NCBI RefSeq assembly: GCF_009017415.1
Contig: NC_092404.1
Location: forward strand, 2,480,001 to 2,544,000
Direction of reading: 5' to 3'
Source: Aspergillus flavus
Taxonomy: Eukaryota > Ascomycota > Eurotiomycetes > Eurotiales > Aspergillaceae
DNA: 64,000 nucleotides
Below are positions 61,174 through 64,000 of this stretch, one piece after another. Within the stretch, counting starts at the first letter, position 1. Every line of letters starts with the position of its first letter. The translations under genes were made by a program, and so were the position numbers. The notes under the pieces were generated by a model. It was not told the DNA's origin. It was given only the letters and a program-made list of their open reading frames with translations, and did not search any database.

Positions 61174-63960
61174 TTAGATAAGTACCCATTCGCTACCCCT
61201 CTTGATGAACTTATCAACCATCATTGCAATATCATTTAAGGCAAAGCGGCAGATATAGAAGCCAAAGAACTCTGCAGCATGTCGAGTACTCAACTCCAAG
61301 CCAACAAGAGTTGGAGAAGAGTGCTTTAGTCCCGGGTCTTCGACCTGTTGAGCGATTTGATCTGACATTGCGAAAGTTAGCGAGGAAGGTTGACATAACG
61401 ATATAAATGAATGTTGCCTACCTAGCACCTGCGCCGCGTCACAAAGACGGGCCAACGCGCTCATATAGTTCGCATTCGGTCCATTGAACTGCAACTGCGT
61501 TGTATTGCGCTTGACAGGCTGGGAATTAGGTGTCGAAGACATTGGGAGAGAGTTGATGATCAGATTATCCTTGGTGGTCTCTTTTACACTAGACTGTGAC
61601 GTTGTCCCGCCGAATCCAGAGTTTTTGGACCGCAGCTTGCGCCAAGAGGTTAAGTATGATTTGCTGGCACCGCCGGAGGTTTTCGAAGGCAAAGTATCAA
61701 CGGCTGCCGCATCGTCTGAACTCTGAGAGGCTTTAAATAAAGCCATAGCCCCCTGAACGCCAACTTCACCGCCAAGCTTTTTCGAGAGCGAAGACTGAAC
61801 CTGGTCGAGAACGGTCTCAAAGGACTGCATTTCTTCTAGAACGGCGTCGGCATCGTAAGTATCAACCTTAGCCAGTTTTAACAACGCCGCCGTCAACAAG
61901 TCACAATTCGAGACTTTCTCCTCCACTGCCTTGATTTTGACATTTTTCACACGCCAGACATCGCGCGGGACGAATAGTTTGGTTGTCAAGTAGCCACCGC
62001 TAGGGTGGGCTATAGTTTGATATATGCATCGCATAAGCCAAAATGGGCGCAAGAGAAATGACTCAGGGCAGTGTTCTAAGGGCGCAGGCGCATTAGTTGC
62101 AGTCGCATTTGGTGAACCGAGATTGGTTGGTGAGTGTATATGGCTGTCGAACAGATACAGCCCCCCACTTGGAAGACCATTAGGAGCAAAGGTTGCGCCA
62201 GTCGGGGTGGGCAAAACTGGCCCTGCAGCACTCCCCGTCCCTTTCTGAATATCAAAAGGGGGAAACGCACTGCTGGGTGTGTCTGGTGAGTCGATTAAGG
62301 TATCGGGCCCTGGGACTGACACATTCCTTGCTCGAAATGATTTCGGACCTGAGTTCAGCTTCCCTAAGTTATCTGGTGCTGACGGCACTTTCCCTATTGG
62401 CCGGGCTAGTGACGGCAGTCTTGAAATTTCAAGATTGTTGTCCTCTTCCTGGGTCGTCGGCTTGTCGAGACTGGCATTTGCCCAAGTATCTTCACTGAAA
62501 GACCCAATGGATGCGTTCCGTTTGTTCAAACGCACTCCTGAGCGTAAGACGGGAGTAGGAGCTAGGGTTTTGCTTGTCCGCATAGGAAAATTCATTGAAG
62601 GTTCATCTTTAGGGAGGGGTGGGGGTGGGGAAAGGGCTGCAGGTTCCGAGGATTGACCCTGACTAGATATATCCGAGTCTGCTCCCAAGCGAGGTTTGGT
62701 TTCGATCTTTAATTCTGTAGTTCTCTGACCGGACATTCTTCGAGCACGTACGCTCGGACCTGGCGTCGGGGCAGGGTTTTGTTTGGGCAAAACAGCAGGA
62801 CCATTTGCCTGGGTTGGAAGAGGCTCTGCCACCTGTTTTGTCATTGCACTTACTTCAGGCAGAGCAGAGGCTTCTACAAGAGGAGATAACATTACCCCGG
62901 TGGTGGTTGTGTTGGATACAGCCGAACTTTCCCAAGCCCTGCCGGAAAAGCTGCTAGAATCGGATTGTCGAGGGAGAGCTGACTTTGACTGGAGATCAAA
63001 GTTGAAGTCGTCCATGATATAACCCCTGGTCATCTCTTCCAATAAACGTTCTTCTTCTTCGGCTTCCTCATCCAGATAATCCAGGCCAACCCCGTGAGAG
63101 TGGTCAATTATAGACGGCTGTTGCAGATTGCGCACCTCTCGGCCACGGGCCATTGCTACTTGTGCTTCACGCTCGGCTTCCCTTACTTTCTGTTTCGCCA
63201 ACTCAATATTTCGACGAGCATTAGCCACAATGTCATCATCATTGTCTATGCCACCATTGTACTGTTCGTTTGGCTCAGTTACTGGCTCGAAACCCTCATC
63301 ATAGGCGGCCTCAACAGCGGCATCAAGAGCAGCATCAAATTCAGCCTCTGTGCCGTGGCTGAGATGGTGGCTCCCCCCGTGTCGTAGGTACAAAGATGAT
63401 ACTTTAGAGCGCGTGGAAGCCGGTGAAGAGGCGCCAGACTCATCGATCGTATCAAGCCAGGATGTCGACTCGTAAGCATCTTTCGCATGGGTACTCAATA
63501 AAGCCCAGTCATTATATCGAAGGTGATGCGCCGAATCATCATCTAGACTTAATGCCGTAGAGGCCTGCCCAGACTCAGAGTGCATCGCCATTTCTAGATG
63601 TCCATCCCTAGATGCTGTAAAGGATTCGGTTTGAGAAAGACTGTTCTGCTTGGTGGTGGATGGTGATAAGGTCAAGCAACATAGATCATCATCTATTGCA
63701 GAAGGTAATAACGACTGGCGCCTCACTGGGACTCGATCAGAGGCTAATACATTCGCTTCGTTTAGCACTGGCTGATGATCGTCAGAGCTACGCCGCAACG
63801 AGTTCACACTTTCGTTAAGCGATGGCTCATTCTCATCCTCTTCGATGGACTGGAACATTTCACTATAAGACTCCTGGCTGAGGGGTCTCTCTGGAAGAGC
63901 TTTGCTGTTTGGTTCCGTAAATGAGAAATCCATACGCTGCAGCTCCGTTACACGAATCAT
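61174..63960 (-). CDS. Large conserved fungal protein of unknown function (908 aa)
   Basis: Exons 61422-63960 and 61174-61361; the 60-bp intron (GTAGGC...GTCAG) is a multiple of three without stops, so the frame also reads through it, but canonical borders and the resumed DQIAQQVEDP segment favour splicing. Residues 1-600 are mostly disordered and acidic, with a coiled coil near 250-285 (RRNIELAKQKVREAEREAQVAMARG) and a proline-rich region. The C-terminal 300 residues look globular: ESFLLRPFWLMRCIYQTIAHPSGGYLTTKLFVPRDVWRVKNVKIKAVEEKVSNCD, DAVLEEMQSFETVLDQV, NYMSALARLCDAAQVL and STRHAAEFFGFYICRFALNDIAMMVDKFIKRG. I recognise no named family. A start at the internal MDFSFTEP (residue 10) is possible. 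Confidence 0.75.
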   Translation of the reverse strand: MIRVTELQRMDFSFTEPNSKALPERPLSQESYSEMFQSIEEDENEPSLNESVNSLRRSSDDHQPVLNEANVLASDRVPVRRQSLLPSAIDDDLCCLTLSPSTTKQNSLSQTESFTASRDGHLEMAMHSESGQASTALSLDDDSAHHLRYNDWALLSTHAKDAYESTSWLDTIDESGASSPASTRSKVSSLYLRHGGSHHLSHGTEAEFDAALDAAVEAAYDEGFEPVTEPNEQYNGGIDNDDDIVANARRNIELAKQKVREAEREAQVAMARGREVRNLQQPSIIDHSHGVGLDYLDEEAEEEERLLEEMTRGYIMDDFNFDLQSKSALPRQSDSSSFSGRAWESSAVSNTTTTGVMLSPLVEASALPEVSAMTKQVAEPLPTQANGPAVLPKQNPAPTPGPSVRARRMSGQRTTELKIETKPRLGADSDISSQGQSSEPAALSPPPPLPKDEPSMNFPMRTSKTLAPTPVLRSGVRLNKRNASIGSFSEDTWANASLDKPTTQEEDNNLEISRLPSLARPIGKVPSAPDNLGKLNSGPKSFRARNVSVPGPDTLIDSPDTPSSAFPPFDIQKGTGSAAGPVLPTPTGATFAPNGLPSGGLYLFDSHIHSPTNLGSPNATATNAPAPLEHCPESFLLRPFWLMRCIYQTIAHPSGGYLTTKLFVPRDVWRVKNVKIKAVEEKVSNCDLLTAALLKLAKVDTYDADAVLEEMQSFETVLDQVQSSLSKKLGGEVGVQGAMALFKASQSSDDAAAVDTLPSKTSGGASKSYLTSWRKLRSKNSGFGGTTSQSSVKETTKDNLIINSLPMSSTPNSQPVKRNTTQLQFNGPNANYMSALARLCDAAQVLGRQHSFISLCQPSSLTFAMSDQIAQQVEDPGLKHSSPTLVGLELSTRHAAEFFGFYICRFALNDIAMMVDKFIKRGSEWVLI

Positions 63961-64000
63961 GTATGTGTCACGCTAGGAGATTTAGTCCCTGAGTATAAAG

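Overview
The window is nuclear DNA of a filamentous ascomycete, most likely Eurotiales (Aspergillus/Penicillium relatives). The evidence is compact genes split by mostly 45-110 bp GT-AG introns, an Aspergillus-type SidA, Wee1/AnkA, AKR1 and prolidase, and the absence of bacterial-style operons. The genus is inferred from family resemblance only. I modelled 24 protein-coding genes. Splice sites were placed by hand from reading frame, donor/acceptor dinucleotides and family conservation, and exon sums were checked for divisibility by three.

Layout. 0.1-9.0 kb (minus strand): cytochrome b5, the DEAH helicase Prp2/DHX16, and the mitotic kinase Wee1. 9.0-17.0 kb: a gene-poor stretch with an AT-rich, stop-laden core. 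17-18.5 kb: sidA, the ornithine monooxygenase that starts siderophore synthesis. 18.5-21.9 kb: a gene-free interval between two convergent genes that holds every perfect SreA-type iron-regulator site in the window. 21.9-33 kb (minus strand): the palmitoyltransferase Akr1, a Pho80-like cyclin, a basic orphan protein, an augmin-3-like coiled-coil protein and a divergent Ca2+/H+ exchanger. 34.9-44.3 kb: cystathionine beta-synthase, an SDR, SRP receptor beta, a Kre9/Knh1 cell-wall protein, glutamate 5-kinase and the Atp23 protease. 44.5-55.4 kb: Aurora kinase, Tip41, the complex III chaperone Cbp3, an LTA4H-type aminopeptidase, a BTB protein and prolidase. 55.7-64 kb: a disordered orphan, a Zn2Cys6 transcription factor and a 908-residue conserved orphan.

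The genes are mostly housekeeping and do not form one pathway. Several sit as divergent pairs sharing short promoters (Aurora/Tip41, Pro1/Atp23, SRPR-beta/Kre9, LTA4H/BTB). sidA is an isolated siderophore gene rather than part of a biosynthetic cluster.

The most unusual signals are non-coding. The 9-mer TACGGAGTA occurs 13 times, always between genes, where about 0.5 is expected by chance. Four perfect ATCWGATAA sites lie within 1.4 kb in the 3'-3' gap after sidA and nowhere else in the window. Gene-structure oddities include a 14-nt exon, a 25-nt exon followed by a GC-AG intron, and an unresolved 5' end of Cbp3.
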